Shown one piece after another: positions 63,037 to 64,000 of a stretch of 64,000 nucleotides of DNA (its first letter is position 1; each line of letters begins with the position of its first letter). The stretch comes from Tigriopus japonicus. Taxonomy: Eukaryota > Arthropoda > Copepoda > Harpacticoida > Harpacticidae. A model generated the notes under the pieces. It saw only the letters and a program-made list of their open reading frames with translations. It was not told the DNA's origin and did not search any database. The position numbers and the translations under genes are program-made. The DNA is taken from assembly GCA_010645155.1 (NCBI GenBank), contig CM021320.1:9199031-9263030 (forward strand), written 5' to 3'.

Positions 63037-64000
63037 GAGACGTCAGCGGTTCCAACGCCAATCGGTAAGATAGGTTTTGACGATGCTCCATAGGGTTTAA
63101 TCTTTATTTTGGTAGACCGGAGGCATGACAGGAGGGTGGGTGGGCAAAGTCTCTCGGGAATAACGTTGATTTGGGCCCCTGAGTCTGCCACAGCGCAAAT
63201 CCCTTTCCCGTTCATTTCAATCTCGACCCGTGGGGAGACTGAAATGGTTCTCGTGGTCTCGGCCGCAAAGACGCGAAGGTAGTGGGCTTCTTCGTCGGTC
63301 GATTGTCCATCTTCTTCTGCGGAAGACGACATCCCAGCGGCTGTGTCAGCAGATCTAGCAGCGTTTGATGGCTTCTGACCATGTTTTGGGACAAACTTGA
63401 AGTCCTTTTTTCGGTTTCCGTTTCTCTTTGGTCTTGGTCGTGTGTTAGCCCGACAGACAATCGCGAAATGGCCTATTTTGTTACACGTCGAGCAAGTTCT
63501 ACCCCGTGCGGGGCATGAATTGAGATGGTGCCATTGTTGTGTACCACAATTTGGACAGGATGGTCCTCCCATCGTTGTGTGGCGTTGAGTTCGCTTAGAG
63601 TATGGACCAGAGACCTTGAGAACACTTGGCTCATTTGCCGCACTTGTCATAACTGAAGCACTATTGAGAGTGTTAGACGCAGAAGCAGAATCCTCGAAGA
63701 GCATGCCATTATTAATTGCTTCTTGAAGGGACCAGTTCTTCTGTATTGCTGCGTCACGAAGAGTTTGGTTATGGGTTCCTAGGATGAGCTGAATTTTGGT
63801 GGCTAGCTTGATTGGGTCTCCTTCGTTAAAGTCATGGTTCTGAAAACCGCAGAGCTCTGCCTGGCGACGACACCGATCGGCGAATTTTGAAATGGGTTCA
63901 TCAGGTTCTTGCTGTAGACCGCGGTATCTTACAATGGCTTGCCATCGTGACGCTTTTGGTTGGTAGCGTGCCTTCAGTGATTGGACTATGCTACTGAATG
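62928..64000 (-). pseudogene. Gag and protease part of gypsy element, 5' end off window
   Basis: The frame is open to the window edge. Capsid-like helical sequence (WQAIVRYRGLQQEPDEPISK) is followed by two zinc knuckles (CPNCGTQQWHHLNSC and CSTCNKIGHFAIVC) and an aspartic protease with AVADSGAQINVIPE. It runs out of frame with the RT near 62990. Confidence 0.85.

Larger units (their letters stand above)
59882..64000 (-). mobile_element. Ty3/gypsy-type LTR retrotransposon, decayed, cut by the window edge
   Basis: Reading leftwards the order is gag, protease, RT, RNase H, integrase, the Ty3/gypsy order. It has two frame breaks (about 62990 and 62100), so it is not active as it stands. The minus-strand coding sequence is less AT-rich than the surrounding intergenic DNA, as usual for such insertions. 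Confidence 0.9.

Overview
The window looks like nuclear DNA of an arthropod, most plausibly a small crustacean such as a copepod. The evidence is indirect: spliced genes with GT-AG introns and AATAAA signals, a zinc-finger protein with a ZAD-like N-terminus, an FMRFamide-receptor-like GPCR, an interstitial TTAGG tract (the common arthropod telomere repeat), and long conserved genes with few or no introns. The species cannot be named from sequence alone.

Region 1 (about 2-21 kb) is a compact block of conserved housekeeping genes, most of them single-exon. In order: RIOK3 (+), TSG101 (+), a fatty-acid-binding protein (-, 2 exons), POLR3E/RPC5 (+, 3 exons), the C9orf78/TLS1 splicing factor (-), TTC33 (+), DET1 (+), a seven-finger C2H2 protein (+, 5 exons) and drebrin-like/Abp1 (-). 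Some neighbours are very tight. The POLR3E and C9orf78 stop codons converge with 21 bp between them, and the TTC33 and DET1 ORFs overlap by 8 bp.

Region 2 (about 21-31 kb) is gene-poor and full of mobile elements: a hAT-type MITE with a perfect 8-bp target duplication, pieces of non-LTR retrotransposons, a tRNA-derived SINE and nested inverted repeats around an interstitial TTAGG tract.

Region 3 (31.4-58.1 kb) is one GPCR gene whose first intron is 22.4 kb long. That intron carries at least three tRNA-derived SINE families, several hAT and mariner MITEs, and a very large palindrome with two arms of about 2.05 kb in inverted orientation (39703-41765 and 43967-46017). Each arm contains a smaller, older inverted duplication. 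Part of the arms (573 bp) is identical while the rest has diverged, which suggests conversion between arms. Because it lies in an intron, transcription of the receptor gene would pass through it and could give a long hairpin RNA. The TM7 exon of the receptor was not found and probably lies to the right of the window.

Region 4 (about 59.9-64 kb) is a decayed Ty3/gypsy-type retrotransposon on the minus strand, cut by the window edge. It has recognisable gag zinc knuckles, protease, RT, RNase H and integrase, but two reading-frame breaks.
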